Shown here: piece by piece, positions 13,301 to 24,296 of the stretch | Position numbering within the stretch: the first letter of the stretch is position 1 | How the letters are laid out: the number at the start of each line of letters is the position of its first letter | From: Porites lobata | Taxonomy: Eukaryota > Cnidaria > Anthozoa > Scleractinia > Poritidae | Length of the DNA: 64,000 nt | Assembly: GCA_942486035.1 (NCBI GenBank) | Contig: CALNXK010000129.1 | Span: 271,001-335,000 of the forward strand | Reading direction: 5' to 3' | Notes under the pieces: model-generated | The model's database searches: none | What the model was told of the DNA's origin: nothing | The model's input: only the letters and a program-made list of their open reading frames with translations | Position numbers and translations under genes: made by a program

Positions 13301-16300
13301 GAGACCTTGCTTTTGTACATCTTCAAGTTTTGTTATTACCATTTATTGTTTTGTTGCAAAATAAACATACTAGACTTGCTGAAAATGGTGAGAATTTAAT
13401 AAACGCCCAGCCTCGAATAAGCACCCACCTTGAATAAGCGCTCACTCTAAAGGTCCAAAAATTTAATAAGCATCCAGGGCGGTTAATTGAATAAATACGG
13501 TAATTTCCTCTGCATACAGTTAATATTGTATCAGTCATAACAAGCATGTTGGTTCATTTTTTCTTTGCAAAGGTGGATGTCACTTCTCCTGCCATTGTTA
13601 TTGTTGTACAACGGTAAGATTTAGTACTGGCAGTGTAATTTTCAATGCAAGACAAGTACTTTTTCTTTTCTTTACAAGCTAGGATCATTACCTGTCCCTG
13701 TTTGGTTAGCTCTAGCCTTTATAGAGCTGTACACAGTGATGTGTTATCGAGTCATTAAGTGAATGTAACTGGAATATATTCTGATCTGGTGATGTTTCCT
13801 GGTTGGGAGCCTTGCAACTAAATGGGCACACCGGGCTGTCACTGAGGGCTGCCTGGGGGTTGGCTACTTAATATTAATCAGCTTGATTAGAGATTAATTT
13901 CTTCAGAAACTCAGGATTTTCAATAAGAGCTGGTGGCCGGGGATATTTCATGTGAACTCGCTGCCTCCTTTTCTTTGGCAATTATGTACCCTGGCAGTAT
14001 AAATAGAGTATTCATGTGCTGTCACTGAACAAAAAATCCAAAATTTAATGATGTCTGTGTTCTGTTCAAACACTCTAATTTTTGCTCTAGAATGCTGGAA
14101 ATGCACTCTAAGAGGCCCAGATTTTAAAATTTTTCCAGAAACTCACATCTTTGGCGCTTGCAAGTCACGCCTTTGGCGTGAGTTTTTTCCTTCTCCACCT
14201 ACTCCAAAGCTTTTGCCACCTACTTTAAATCTTATTGAAAACCCTGGAAACTATTAAGGAAAATTGAACCAAAAGAACTTCTTAGCTATATTCATACAAT
14301 TCCCCAATCATGATCATCAGTTGAATAAAGAAGGGTACCTGGCAACTTGAAATCGTAGGGACTAGCCCTGGGCAGGCACCCCATTGTTTTCTATAACAGA
14401 CTTGATGAGTGAAAGGTTAATTTTTTTAAAAATTTGCTTTCCTGTGGCAGATCCATTGTTTCCACTGAACTTCTTGGTTGATAGCTGGGTGCCCAGCATG
14501 TTTGACTCAGTCTTCCAGGCATCTTTTCTCTGTGCACTCCTGCTCTTTTGGTTGTGTGCATTTCATGGCATCAGACAGGTTTGCGACGCTAACCCTTCTT
14601 TTAGTTAAATTGAAGTTTATTGTTGCTGTAGCTTGAATAAGTTAATAGTTATTCACGTTGAAGCTTTATATATTATTTTATTTATCTATTTATTAATTAA
14701 TCATTCTAATTAAAAATTGACTGATGTACCGGTACTCCTGTATCTCCACCCCACTCGACTACAATAGTTTGTGCTATTTGCCGGCGGAAATGACCTCCAT
14801 GTACATGTATCCCGTATCAACACTTTAACCTAACTTAATTCAGCATAACGAAATTCTTGTCTTAATATTCTTTATTATAATTCAGCTATATTATAATTTG
14901 GTGCTCTAGGAATCGCTGTGATTACTTAATTTTAAGTCATTATACTTTATTTTACAGGGTGTCAATATTTTTGTTAATTTTAAAAATAAATAAATATAAT
15001 GTAATAAATAATTAATTAAATTAATATTGAAAATACTGCTGATAGTAATAATGGGTGCCTGGATCAAAGGCCTAAGGGACTGATCATGACTGATAAACTT
15101 CTAGATTCTCCTTTCTATTTGCTGTCTGTAAGTGCTTGGGAATCAATGGAAGAATTTCTTAATTCATCAGCAGTTACTTAGCGCTTTATTCTCCCTTACA
15201 TGTTATTCTGATTGTGTGTTTAATATTATTCTTGCAGAGTGAAAGGCGACTGAGTTTTTACCTTCCAAAGCTTCTCATTGTTGGTGTTCTATGGGTTTCA
15301 GCTTTTACGTTGTCATCTTGGCAACAGTAAGTCTTTGTATTAGTTGTGTTTCTGACATTCAGAGTCACAGGGTTCGCATGCACCTTGAAGTCCTTGAAAG
15401 TCCTTGAATTTTAAAATAAAACTCCAAGGCCTTGAAATTCCTTGAAAATTGCAGTTGGTGCTGGAAAGTCCTTAAATTTCAGTGCTAACTTTATCCAACC
15501 TGGATTCTCAAGTGCCTAAAAGCAGCAAACACAGAAAGATCTTCAGGATAAGATTGCTCATGTTGTGGAAGTTCTTTAAAAGACATAGACTCAAGGCTCT
15601 TTTTTGCACTGAATGGAGTCCATGGAAAATAGGAAATGTGTCCTTGTAAGCCTTTGAAAAGTTCTTGAATTTTTTGTTCACAAAAAAGGGTACTAACCCT
15701 GGAGTCAGATATGACAATAAAGGCTGATTTCCTGATGCATGCAGTTGGTACTTCTTATGCATAAAACATGTAGCAGTATAATTTCGTTTCTACTGGCATC
15801 CTTGTTCAAAGTCTTTCTCTCATTAACCATTTTATACCTCATCACCTTCAAAGTTGTTCCCTGGTTGCAGTTGTTTATTTCTTGGGGAAGTTTTCACGAA
15901 TCTCAACTGGCTGGAGGCAAACCTGGGTTGCTGAAGTTGAACTTGGGACTGCAAGAACAATCCAGCTTAGCAGCAGTTGGTACTGGACTTGAAATTAGGG
16001 CTGTTAATGCTCAAACATTAAGTTTCCTTCTCATTTTATAATTTGGAGGATTAAGCTACTTGTGTGTAGCTTTACTCTCTTGAGGAAGCACCATTCTAGA
16101 ACAGACATCTCTTTAGAGCTAGTTTTGAAGGGATAATGCTGAAAAATGACTTTCCTTCCAACAGGTATAATGAGCTACAAGATCCAACCTATCAGTACAA
16201 GATCGATATTGGCCACTTCATGGTAAGAACCCTTTAAGACGCCCAAAATCAAAATTGAATATACAACCAATACCTAAAAAGTCATATTTTTTCAATTGAA

Positions 16301-16575
16301 TGAGGCAAAATCTGAAAAATAGGTAATACCAGGGGAAAGTTGGAATCCTGATTTCTCTAACCCTCAGTCTTTCCCCCCTCTATCAGCAAAACACAGTACT
16401 TTTACCCCTTGAGCTGAAAATTCAAACCAATTTGCTTTTCCCATATCAGGATTCCAGTGCAAAATGTAGTTATCCTCATTCCATGAGTTGCCTGGTTAGC
16501 TCAGTTGGGAGAGCACCAGTCTACTGAGCAGGAGGTTGCGGGTTCAAACCCTGGCCAGACCAACACTCAGGGTCT

Positions 16576-16607
<32 letters not shown>

Positions 16608-17210
16608 CAATGACATCTGCAAATGGTTAGACTTTCTAGTCTTCTCGGATAAGGACAAAAAACCATAGGTCCCGTCTCACAGCACTTTCACTTATCTGGT
16701 TCTTAGGGGACGTAAAAGAACCCACACCACTGTTCAAATTAGGTGACGTAGACCCCACTGGTGTGGCCAGCCTCTCCTGGCCTGGGTGGGTTATCTGCAA
16801 AGGACACATTTAAATTGGAGCCTCGCTCTGTTGTGTGTTCCATACCATATGGTAGAGGTGATTAAATAAATAAATATATAAATTGGAAACTGACCACCTC
16901 CTAAACACTGGTGGAGGTCTTTATAATTAAATAAAACTCATGCAGGTCAAATAAAAGTCAGAAACTGACTGGAGAAAAAAATTTTTTAACATTATTTTAA
17001 CCTTTTATTAAATTATTATTATTATTACCATTATTATTATTGGAGGCTTTTTCTGAGAGTTTTATAAGATCCAACACTGCTTAAATAGATATATTCTTTA
17101 GAAATAATTCTGAAACTCATGCAGGTCAAGACCAAAAGTCAGAACTGGCAAAACCAGACTGCTGGTCATCATGAAATTAAAATTTTTTAACATTATTAAA
17201 ATTAATTATT

Positions 17211-17241
<31 letters not shown>

Positions 17242-20200
17242 TATTATTATTGAAATAGGCTTTTCCTGAGAGTTTTCACTTAAGATCCAACACTGCTGTA
17301 AATAGTATATATTCACTTTAGAAATAATATGATACTGATCTGAAACTCATGCAGGTCAAGACCAAAAGTCAGAACTGGCAAAACCAGACTGCTGGTCATC
17401 ATGAAATTAAAATGTTTTAACATTATTAAAATTAATTATTTTATCATTATTATTATTATTATGATTGATAGTGAAATTCATTATTATTATTGAAATCTTT
17501 TTAGTTTTCTTTCCAACACTGGGCCTGAAGGTGTTGAAATTCTCTTATTCTTTAGGGCCTGAAGGTGTTGTTCTTCACGATTGGTGCAATTTACTTGGTT
17601 TATCTGGTGTACTTGTTAATCAGGGCATACAGTGAACTTAGGGCTATGCCTTACTTTGGTAAACATCTTAACGTTTTATTCTTTTCGTACAGTAACTCCC
17701 AATGAAAAGCGCAATTCCTTTTTATAGCTGTAACAACAAATTCGCTCTTGTATACAGACTTTTATTTCCAATACTGTGAGACAGAGATGGCTACAACATC
17801 AAATTCATGCACACACACAAACAGTGTTCCAATGGTACAGCCATCAATGCATTGAAATTGATCAGTTTCGAATTTGATCTGACTTTGAGTGAATGCCCTA
17901 GTTGCAAAATACCCACTAAAAACATTACATGGGAAAACTGAAATTTGGTTCGCAAAATCAAATGGTTTGCAATATTCTGTTTGGGAAGGTTCAGAAAATA
18001 TGGGCTTTGATTTGAGGCGATGCAATTTTTTTGGTCTTTTGAATTTGGATATACTTTGTAGTTGCTTGTGCTACAAATTTTATAGTTTTATGTTTATCCA
18101 CAAGATTTCCATCAGGGTGGTTTGTGCAAGTGATTATCACCCCAGGTCACATGACCTCTCAAGGTGGTGGAAAAAAGACCCAGGGTACCCAGTTGCTACA
18201 TTAATGTAAACAGAATTATAAATGCCATAAAAGATTGTTTTTTGTTCTTTCTAGATTTAATACAAAACGTTTTCTTACATTATGTGTTTGATAAAATTTT
18301 TGTTAACAGATGTTCGGCTCAAGTTTCTGACTGGTCTTATGCTAATTGTTTTAACAATAAGGTAAGTAAAGGTTCCATTCTTTCCAGGTTTGCTTCCGTG
18401 TAAAGTAATTGTGAAAATCTGGAATCGAGGAAATTTTTGCTTGTGGAATCCGGAATCCGGGGCTTTGAAATTCGGAGTTCAGCTCAAGGTATTCGGAATC
18501 CCACTTATAATTTGAATCCGGAATCAAAGTTCCATTGACAAAGAATGTGGAATCTGGTACCTGGAATCTGGAATCTGGAATCTACAGCATGGAATCCAGG
18601 ATCCAAGACTGTGTTGTATTACCTTACATGGAGCGAGATTCTCTTACACTAACAGTATTATCAGACTAGCCCATGGTTCATACAGGTCATTTAAAACCTG
18701 GAAAGAAATGGAATTTAAGAATTTCATTTTTCAGGCCTGGAAAGTCATGGAATTTGATTGTCGGTCATTGAAAGTCATGGAAAATTAAATTATTTTGGGG
18801 GTAGATAAGTTACTGTAGATGACAAAGGAAGGACAATGTAAGATAAAGAGGAGTAATTAAACAGCTCAAATGGCACGCCTTTTTGGGACACCAGAGTTGG
18901 TGTCTGTTGAACTATTTAAGGTCAAAAATACCTTAAAACACGGAAAAAGTCATGGAAAGTCCTGAAATTTGAAGAGCGTTAAAGAATACGAACTCTTGTT
19001 TATCCCCTTTGTGACAGCGGATTATAGACCAAAAAACGAGACATGCAAGAGGAAAAGCAGCCAATGTAAAAACCACAGAGATGAGCCTTGCTATGACTTC
19101 GTCTTGATTAAATGTGCTCACCAGGGACCATAAATTCTTTAACTTTTGTATGGTCGTGTTTGGCAACAGTTTGTTTCATTTTAATAATAAACCTGAATTC
19201 ATGAACATTTTCAAATAAATGCTATCACAGATAGAGATGACTTTTACCTGTGTTACCAAATATCAAGTCACAACGTATCAGTATTGAGCTGCACTTTTAT
19301 TTGTTTGTTAGCGTTACTGTATAAGTATTTGCCTTATTTATGGTTGGACTAATTGATAAAAACATACATGTAACATCCATCACGTACTTAACCTCAGTAT
19401 TGAGATCTACTTGTAGTTAAACAATTTCTTAGTTGATCAAGCCTTACTCATTTGTCTTTAACTTTGCTGTTGTTTTTCAGTGTGGTGATCACCGGCCTTC
19501 GATTTGGAACAGGAGTTTTACAAGACAATTTTGTTGCTGACCTTGAAACTCACTATGACAACTATATCCTTTACTAACTATGAGCAATGTCAACAACCCC
19601 CCTTCCAGAGTTATTCACTGCAACTAATCAAATTCTCAGAATCTCAGAAGAAGATAACCTCTCCCGCAGACGTGCTTTTGGCTCGTCATGCAATCCTCCT
19701 TAAGAACGTCTGCATGGGACGCTAAGAACGAAGAGGTCGATTTTGATTTTGAATTTCCCCAAGGGTCGTAAGAGTCGAATGGCATTCGTGCTTGATGCAT
19801 GAAGTATTAGGACCTTTTAATAAGCGTTGACATCCCGGACGTCGAAAATGGCAAACGGAAGATGATATTTTCTTTCTTTCAGTGCTCTGACTCGACAAAT
19901 TCGTACAGCAGGAGTTAAAACAAAGGCATTCAGAGTCGTTGTGGTGAGACGGAAGCGTTCCATCAACCGAGACATCGAACTTCCGGTTGCTATTCATGAC
20001 GTCCTGGGCGTCAGTGTTCCTGTTGCTTAAACTCGCTGTTACTACACGTCTAACCCTGTTTTTTTTACAGTTTGCTTTTGTTCGTATTAATGTATATCTA
20101 TCTGAGTGCGCGTATAAGTTTATTTTAAGTGTGTTTCCTTGACGCTGTTTACCTGCAGAATTCCTGACATTTTTTGGGTTGCTCAACTTTTACCTGTACA

Positions 20201-21754
20201 CCATGGCTTTTGTATACTCCCCATCCAAAAACGCTTTATATGGTAAGCACGTTGGCTTAGACGTTTTACTTACAACAGCATAGGTAATACCGTACAGAAC
20301 GTTTTCACATGACGTTACGGCGGCCATATTTGTGTGCAAAGCAATAAGACGGCGGCCATGTTTGTTTACCAAAAAATGCTGTGCGGATTAAAATCTTTTC
20401 TCGTGTAAAAATTTTCTTTTGTTCCGAGAAGTTTGGATAGCTGTTGACCACGTGAGTGAAAACGATGTATGTGGTTTATATGTAATAACCCTCGTTAGGA
20501 CTTTGAAATAGTAATTCCCCTCCGTATATAAGCCTCAGAATGTAGGAACCTCAAATAAACGCTTTGAAAATTGTAAGCCAGCGGGGCTTAATTTCGGTAT
20601 TTTAAGGTATTTGTGCTTTAATCTCAGTGCTCGACTGCAAAGTTCGAAAGCTAAGAGCGTTCAGGTCAGCCTGTTGTTAGCTCAAGGATGGTATAAATGT
20701 GCAAAGATTCGTCATATTTTCGCTTGGCTTGTTTTAACGATCTCCCGACTATCTGAGAGTCTGGTACAGGCTACGGTCAGATTAACTTGTAATCTTTTTG
20801 CTGTGTTGGGTTTCAGAGTCGTATTTCCGTGATCATTCCTCGTTTTCAATGCTGAATGAATCTGAAGATGAGGATAATATATACAGGTGAGAAGCCTTCC
20901 CTTACAACTCAAAAAATTAAAGAAGATACTGGAGGAAATTTCTTTGTTGGCAAACGTTGTTTGTGTCCTAGGGGTGTACCTTGGTTCCTGAGGTTTTAGA
21001 AAGGAGAAAGAAAACCTCTACATCTAGTGTACCAATGGCGACGTATGCCTCGGTTTAGTGAGCGCTTTTATTTTCTGTTCTCTCTGCTCGTTCAACACTT
21101 CGGAAGTGCCAGCCTCTGGCATGAGACCATTCATTATCAATTAGATCTACTTAGATCTACACAGAGAATTTATATCTGCTAAAAATCCATGGTGAGGCCT
21201 CCCGAGGGGGGCGGGGGGTGCGGTTATCGTATAAAAATGACGCGGATCCTCGTCGGAAAATTAGAATTAAACATCTAAAGGAGACCAATCTGGGTCTAGG
21301 CTAAAATGTCATCCGTCCCTTCACCCCCCTCCCCGCCCCCATGCAACAGGATTCAGACTACTCTGGGTGTGGAACAGGCTTTATTTGACCACTAAAGGAG
21401 ACCATACTTCAACACAATACGGCGGCTTTTTTCATTTTAATTTCGGAATTTCTTTACGCACAACTCAACGCGCTACTCCTAAGCAAGACGACAAGTGTCT
21501 CCGTCATTATGGACTAAAAGAACGCAAATTTACTTTTGAAGCGACATTTTCGCTGCCATTGCGTCGCGTCCTTGGATCTTAAAGTTCCTAGTTTCATGTG
21601 GGAGCCCCTCTCTGCAAGATTTCCTGGCGATGTGGTAGCGGAAAGTGTTATAATAATTATTTATGTCAGAAATATTTCTACATTTTGTATCATTTTTCAT
21701 TTCAGCTCTCATGTCGAAAAAGGCCAAATCGCAAGCAGTGACGAGGAATACTAA
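4302..21754 (+). CDS. TMEM181: TMEM181 orthologue, multi-pass membrane protein, 18 coding exons
   Basis: Exons: 4302-4324, 4396-4499, 9439-9506, 9794-9887, 11105-11226, 12503-12625, 12753-12833, 12957-13015, 13573-13613, 14451-14578, 15238-15326, 16165-16222, 17556-17658, 18310-18361, 19481-19563, 20153-20242, 20817-20886, 21706-21754. The frame is kept throughout and gives 478 residues. The N-terminus has the family signature MRLYTLTKRQFVLVF followed by a first membrane segment (residues about 20-41). A lumenal domain (about 43-188) comes next, with IDTGILSTFNQQLW and NRTRELNC. A membrane bundle starts at VEIWFRF (about 189) and includes LLLPLLLLYN, FLCALLLFWLCAFHGIR and NFYLYTMAFVYSPSKN. 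The tail is acidic (SSDEEY). All introns are GT-AG except the one after exon 15, which is AT-AC. TMEM181 is related to Wntless-type seven-helix proteins; the vertebrate protein was found as a host factor for a bacterial distending toxin. Its normal role is poorly known. The start was chosen because exon 1 joins in frame to the conserved exon 2. Confidence 0.94.
4500..5438 (+). other. TMEM181 intron 2, first part
   Basis: Intron 2 spans 4500-9438. The first 940 bp are AT-rich non-coding sequence in which I see no repeat family or exon. Confidence 0.6.
5439..5712. mobile_element. Harbinger-like MITE with TAA duplication
   Basis: The left end GGCCTGGTTCAGACGCCG and the right end CGGCGTCTGAACCGGGCC are inverted copies, with arms of about 46 bp. 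TAA flanks both sides (5436-5438 and 5713-5715), the 3-bp target duplication typical of PIF/Harbinger elements. The interior repeats the TTCAGACGC and GTTCGA words several times. No ORF. Confidence 0.85.
6120..6750 (+). pseudogene. hAT transposase relic (C-terminal part)
   Basis: Plus-strand frames, broken by a stop near 6463 and a shift near 6655, encode the end of a hAT transposase of the ZMYM1/THAP12-like type. The first part (6222-6464) reads YWKRAVYFPLVDHLLQERYD and continues to FLGQYLVPAKLNAL. The second (6481-6660) holds the dimerisation signature PVSTATPERSFSTMRRVKTY. After the shift, HAYGDIPTDVEAVKPRF (6663-6719) completes the family's C-terminus. The catalytic N-terminal part is absent. 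It lies in TMEM181 intron 2 in the sense direction and is not part of that gene. Confidence 0.85.
6751..7922. other. Intronic sequence, no feature recognised
   Basis: Non-coding intron 2 sequence between the hAT relic and a MITE-like block. The C-rich piece near 6910 (CCCCAGACCCCCTAG) may belong to the 3' end of the hAT element. Confidence 0.5.
7923..9330. mobile_element. Probable degenerate TIR element or pair of related repeats
   Basis: The left border (GGCCGGGGATGTACATGCTGG, from 7929) and the right border (about 9270-9327, whose complement begins CCAGCATCCCAGGCGGGG and contains GTGTACATGCCG) look like diverged inverted ends. The interior has no supportable ORF. The similarity is short, so a chance pairing of two repeats is possible. 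Confidence 0.35.
9888..10711. other. TMEM181 intron 4, first part
   Basis: Non-coding. A stretch near 10345-10390 weakly resembles the conserved block of the Penelope-like fragment at 25778-25960, but is heavily degraded. Confidence 0.4.
10712..11053. mobile_element. 342-bp MITE with 8-bp target duplication
   Basis: The ends are inverted: CCCGGGGGCGGGGGAAACTC on the left, complement of CCCATAGG...CCACCCGGG on the right, with arms of about 40 bp including AGGGATGCTCG. GCATTTTA is repeated exactly at 10704-10711 and 11054-11061. Internal words ACCCCTAAAGGAGACC identify the same family at 21204 and 43007-44777. It lies in TMEM181 intron 4, just before exon 5. Confidence 0.88.
11227..11855. other. 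TMEM181 intron 5, first part
   Basis: Non-coding sequence with no recognised repeat. Confidence 0.5.
11856..12293. mobile_element. TTAA-flanked MITE with 35-bp TIRs
   Basis: AAGGTGGCTCGACTGGATTT at the left is mirrored at the right end; the 35-bp arms are almost identical and both end in TTAA (11856-11859, 12290-12293). TTAA target sites are typical of piggyBac and Kolobok elements. The interior is AT-rich and non-coding. The same AAGGTGGCT terminus occurs at 22984-23573. Confidence 0.85.
13081..13502. mobile_element. MITE built of AATAAGCGCCCA words
   Basis: The left end CGTATTTATTTGAATAAGCG and the right end (complement of TTAATTGAATAAATACGGTA) are inverted. The element carries at least seven copies of a 12-bp word close to AATAAGCGCCCA at both ends. 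The related element at 26892-27947 uses the same ACCGTATTTA terminus. It sits in TMEM181 intron 8. Confidence 0.75.
13614..14450. other. TMEM181 intron 9
   Basis: Non-coding; no repeat or hidden exon recognised. Confidence 0.5.
14579..15237. other. TMEM181 intron 10
   Basis: AT-rich non-coding sequence with runs of TTAATTAAT-like words near 14690-15030. Confidence 0.5.
15365..15680. repeat. Dispersed repeat rich in CTTGAAAGTCCTTGAA words
   Basis: The words CCTTGAA and GTCCTTGAA recur at least seven times here. The related repeat at 18670-18965 carries CTGGAAAGTCATGGAA words. Both are intronic, lack ORFs and look like one low-complexity dispersed family. Confidence 0.6.
16490..16880 (+). mobile_element. 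tRNA-derived SINE, copy 1
   Basis: A tRNA-like head (16490-16562) has an A box (TAGCTCAGTTGG, 16497-16508) and a B box (GGTTCAAACCC, 16541-16551). A conserved body follows (GGGTCTTTAAAATAACTGAG, CTTCTCGGATAAGGAC, CACTGGTGTGGCCA) and an A/T-rich tail of AAATAAATA. A second copy with the same head and body is at 43078-43470, so this is a SINE and not a tRNA gene. It lies in TMEM181 intron 12 in the sense direction. Confidence 0.93.
16895..17515. repeat. Intronic tandem array, about three units of 180-230 bp
   Basis: The words CTCATGCAGGTCAA (near 16938, 17115, 17344), GGCAAAACCAGACTGCTGG (twice) and GATCCAACACTGC (twice) recur in order. Units are separated by (ATT)n tracts. Copy 1 is the most diverged and shortest; copies 2 and 3 are nearly identical. 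The array ends about 40 bp before TMEM181 exon 13. Confidence 0.88.
17659..18309. other. TMEM181 intron 13
   Basis: Non-coding; long shadow frames on both strands show no protein similarity I recognise. Confidence 0.5.
18420..18612. repeat. GGAATC-rich minisatellite-like stretch
   Basis: GGAATCYGGAATC-like words recur more than ten times in about 190 bp inside TMEM181 intron 14. Confidence 0.8.
18665..18965. repeat. Dispersed repeat with GGAAAGTCATGGAA words
   Basis: The words CCTGGAAAG and AAAGTCATGGAA recur at 18697, 18735, 18768 and 18944. It is related in style to 15365-15680. Intronic, no ORF. Confidence 0.6.
18966..19480. other. TMEM181 intron 14, last part
   Basis: Non-coding; nothing recognised beyond the acceptor at 19480. 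Confidence 0.5.
19564..20152 (+). other. U12-type AT-AC intron of TMEM181
   Basis: Exon 15 ends GAC AAC T at 19563. The intron begins ATATCCTTTA, the U12 AT-AC donor consensus. It contains TTCCTTGAC (20135-20143), the U12 branch-site consensus, and ends TTTAC at 20152, 10 nt past the branch adenine (20142). Using these sites the protein reads THYDN-SAEFLTFFG, matching the family's THY-NSAEFL segment without gap. A GT-AG reading would use the AG at 20157-20158, giving the wrong phase and losing conserved residues. A foldback fragment (CCGCAGACGT ... ACGTCTGC, about 19658-19724) sits inside. Confidence 0.92.
21204..21560. mobile_element. Partial MITE copy of the GGGATGCTCG / CCCCTAAAGGAGACC family
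   Basis: GGGGCGGGGGGTGCGG, then GATCCTCGTCGGAAAATTAGAATTAA-like sequence and CTAAAGGAGACCAATCTGGG, follow the order of the element at 10712-11053. A second CTAAAGGAGACCAT occurs at 21393. The right terminus is not resolved. It lies in TMEM181 intron 17. Confidence 0.55.
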
Positions 21755-22983
21755 CGCTACTTATAACATGGAAGGAACTGAGGCCGTTTCACCCGAGCTA
21801 AATTCGATTCGTCCGATTAGTAGATTATTTTAAAAAAACAATGCTCTACGTGTCAAAAAACAAGTGAAAACACTCCTATCTGTAGTAATATTCATTATCG
21901 TTGCGGTACGTGGTAGAAAGTATAGCCAACTCGACGTTTGACTTTTCTATTTAAGAACGAGAATTACAGACGTAAAGTAATTAGGCTTCCTTACAAGTCC
22001 ATTTGACAGTGTCTTTTAGTGAAGCCTTCGTTTCAATGGTCACAATTCACTCAATAGTGACATTGGGCGAATCGACTTTATTCGGGGCAAATCAATCGGC
22101 TGCCAATGGAAGCGTCGTGTTTTCTACCTCATATTGGTTTGTTTGGAGGGCTAGGAGGGTCTGAAAAGGAGAGGAGAGGGACTGGAATAGAGAGAAGAAG
22201 TTGTTACGTCATGTAACCATGGAAACAAAATTTCTTGATCGCCACAAACCCTGCTTCTGCAAGTACGGCTTTAAAAAAAGAAACGAAAAAAAATTGACAT
22301 GTAATGACTTTCCTTGGCGTGATTGCACTCAGGAACAAAACGGTAGCCCATACCTTTGTTCAAACGTTCGACCATGCAAATAGCCGTCTCTTTTGAGCAA
22401 CGTGACGTCGTACTTCTCCTCTCTGTAAAGGAGGGGCCAAGGGTTCAAGGAAACACGCTTTTGTTTCTTATCGTAAAGTAACAAAGCCATCATCAAAAGA
22501 GCGGGAGGGGAGAGAGGGTGGGAAACGAAGTACAAAAAGAACTGAACGTGAGAATTTTTGAGCTCTATATCCCGACCCTTCTCTCCAAACTAGATATTTT
22601 ACGTTAATACTCTCTCGCTATGTAATTTATTACTTGTTCATGGAAAGATGGTATCGGCAATTCAAAACTAAAGAAAACATGCTTATTTTAAGAGAATTTA
22701 TCCCAGAGGGAGTAGGGGTAGAGTGTGAGTAGGTCAACACCCACCCTGAAAGTAGCATTTTTGTAAAAAAAGTGAATATAATACGGATGCGCTACTAAAT
22801 GAACCGGGCGAATTATCATACAAATAAATCCTTGTCTTTATTGACAAAAGTGGCTAAATTAAAGTTGAAGTAGAGTTATACTTTTCTAACTGAAATTTGT
22901 TGTCCTTCTGCTTAATCGGAGGTAGAGGATTAATAGAAACCCCTAGAAATATATTTTGAATAAATTCTGTAAGCCCTTGACAT
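21755..22983. other. TMEM181 3' flank
   Basis: Probable 3' UTR followed by intergenic DNA. An AATAAA lies at about 22822, far from the stop, and is only a weak candidate signal. A loose inverted pair (GAAGAAGTTGTTACGTCATG near 22195; its counterpart near 22400-22430) may be old MITE debris. Confidence 0.4.
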
Positions 22984-23573
22984 TTAAGGTGGCTGAACAC
23001 AGTTTTGCGGACGGTCAGCGGTAATTCGCGTGACCGCGCGTGTTTTTAATTAGACAAACAAACATGGCGGCGGAAAAGCAATGGTACACAGACGACGATT
23101 TCTCAAAATCTACTCATTAAAATTTTGTGATATTTGGCAGAATTTTTACTTTTATCGTATTTTAGACAATGAAAACTTTAAAATGGAGGTTGAACAGACG
23201 AATTTCGTGACACATTTAATAATTACAATACAATTATATTATTGATTATCTAAAAGTCCGTCTGTTAAAATTTGATCAAATAAGTTTCAAATGGTAACGA
23301 TTAGTTACAGTAAGATGTGTGCAAGTTTATAAGAAAATCTAATGAGCGAATTTTATGTAAACTGAACAAAAGTGAAATTTTAAGGTTGTATTCAATCGTT
23401 CATGTTGCCATGGAAACTACGAAAACGTCAAATTTTACCTGTCAATCAAAATCTTTCATTAGTATATTTTTCACCTGCTAAGTTTCAGCTTGTGAGCTGC
23501 AACCTTTCTCTTGCCATGATTTGGCAAATAACATACACTCACAAACTGCCAAAACTGTGTTCAGCCACCTTAA
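22984..23573. mobile_element. TTAA-flanked MITE, AAGGTGGCTGAACACAG termini
   Basis: TTAAGGTGGCTGAACACAGT at the left is mirrored by ACTGTGTTCAGCCACCTTAA at the right. TTAA lies at both ends (22984-22987, 23570-23573). The 590-bp interior is AT-rich with no ORF. It shares its terminal AAGGTGGCT with the element at 11856-12293. Confidence 0.9.
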
Positions 23574-24080
23574 TGGTTATGTTAAGCCGGTTATCTGTAG
23601 ATTGACCTGGTCTATTGCTGTATTTATTATATGTAACTAAGTTAAACTCAGGCATGTAAAGTAACAAGCCAAGATAGAAATCGAGGTAGATTGAAAATCC
23701 TTGTTTGTATTGTGAGTTTACAATCAGAGCTAATCAGCGACGTACAGACACTCGTCAATTTTATGTTTTGTGTTATTAAAACTTGGCATTTTATTCGTTG
23801 CTCTCTTTCTAACCCAAGTTGTATTCCAAAAATACCTTTATTTGATAATTTGCGCGCACAATGATAAAATATTGCACCTACTATTAAAGATACTGAGGCA
23901 TGGATGCATTTTAAAGGGACTACGCTGTAAGAAGTCTTCGCATCAATTGAACTCCAAAAATAATGGTCCAGTTTTGTTAGTTAAGACAATATTTAAGCAT
24001 TGAAACTGTTTCCTGTCGTCTGTTACTACGGATGGCAAGGATGGATGTGGAATATGAATAGGATTGGTACTGTTGTAGTT
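23574..24080. other. Intergenic, no feature recognised
   Basis: AT-rich, non-coding. Confidence 0.5.
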
Positions 24081-24140
24081 GACAATGACTGACGTCGACT
24101 TTCGACAAACATTTCGGTAGTCATCTTCAGAGTCAAAGTG
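24081..24140 (-). mobile_element. Penelope-like retroelement end fragment
   Basis: On the minus strand it reads CTGAAGATGACTACCG, then GTCGAAAGTCGACG, then GTCAGTCATTGTC. This is the same word order as in the plus-strand fragment at 25778-25960. The block has a hairpin between CTGAAGA and GAAA (see findings). Confidence 0.45.
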
Positions 24141-24296
24141 AGTTGTATCACGTTAGTCTAAAAAATTGAAATACGGACACTTTGCGGAAAAAAAGTCTGG
24201 AAACCCCTGTTCTTAGATTAGAGTACGAGTAGTCCCCATTTTTCTTCAGGGATACTAGAGCGAGCGAAACGCGAGCGCGCGTGAAAATCACTCCAC

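Noticed and set aside
16490..16562. Functional tRNA gene
   Set aside because: A and B boxes are good, but the anticodon arm does not fold properly and a conserved SINE body follows; a second copy exists at 43078.
19564..20158. A GT-AG intron after TMEM181 exon 15
   Set aside because: No GT donor in the right phase near 19563 and use of the AG at 20157-20158 breaks the conserved protein; AT-AC fits exactly.
19722..20186. 154-codon minus-strand ORF
   Set aside because: It lies in the U12 intron, antisense to the gene, has no recognisable domain and overlaps foldback debris.
22170..22450. MITE in the TMEM181 3' flank
   Set aside because: The inverted match is short and patchy and no target duplication was found.
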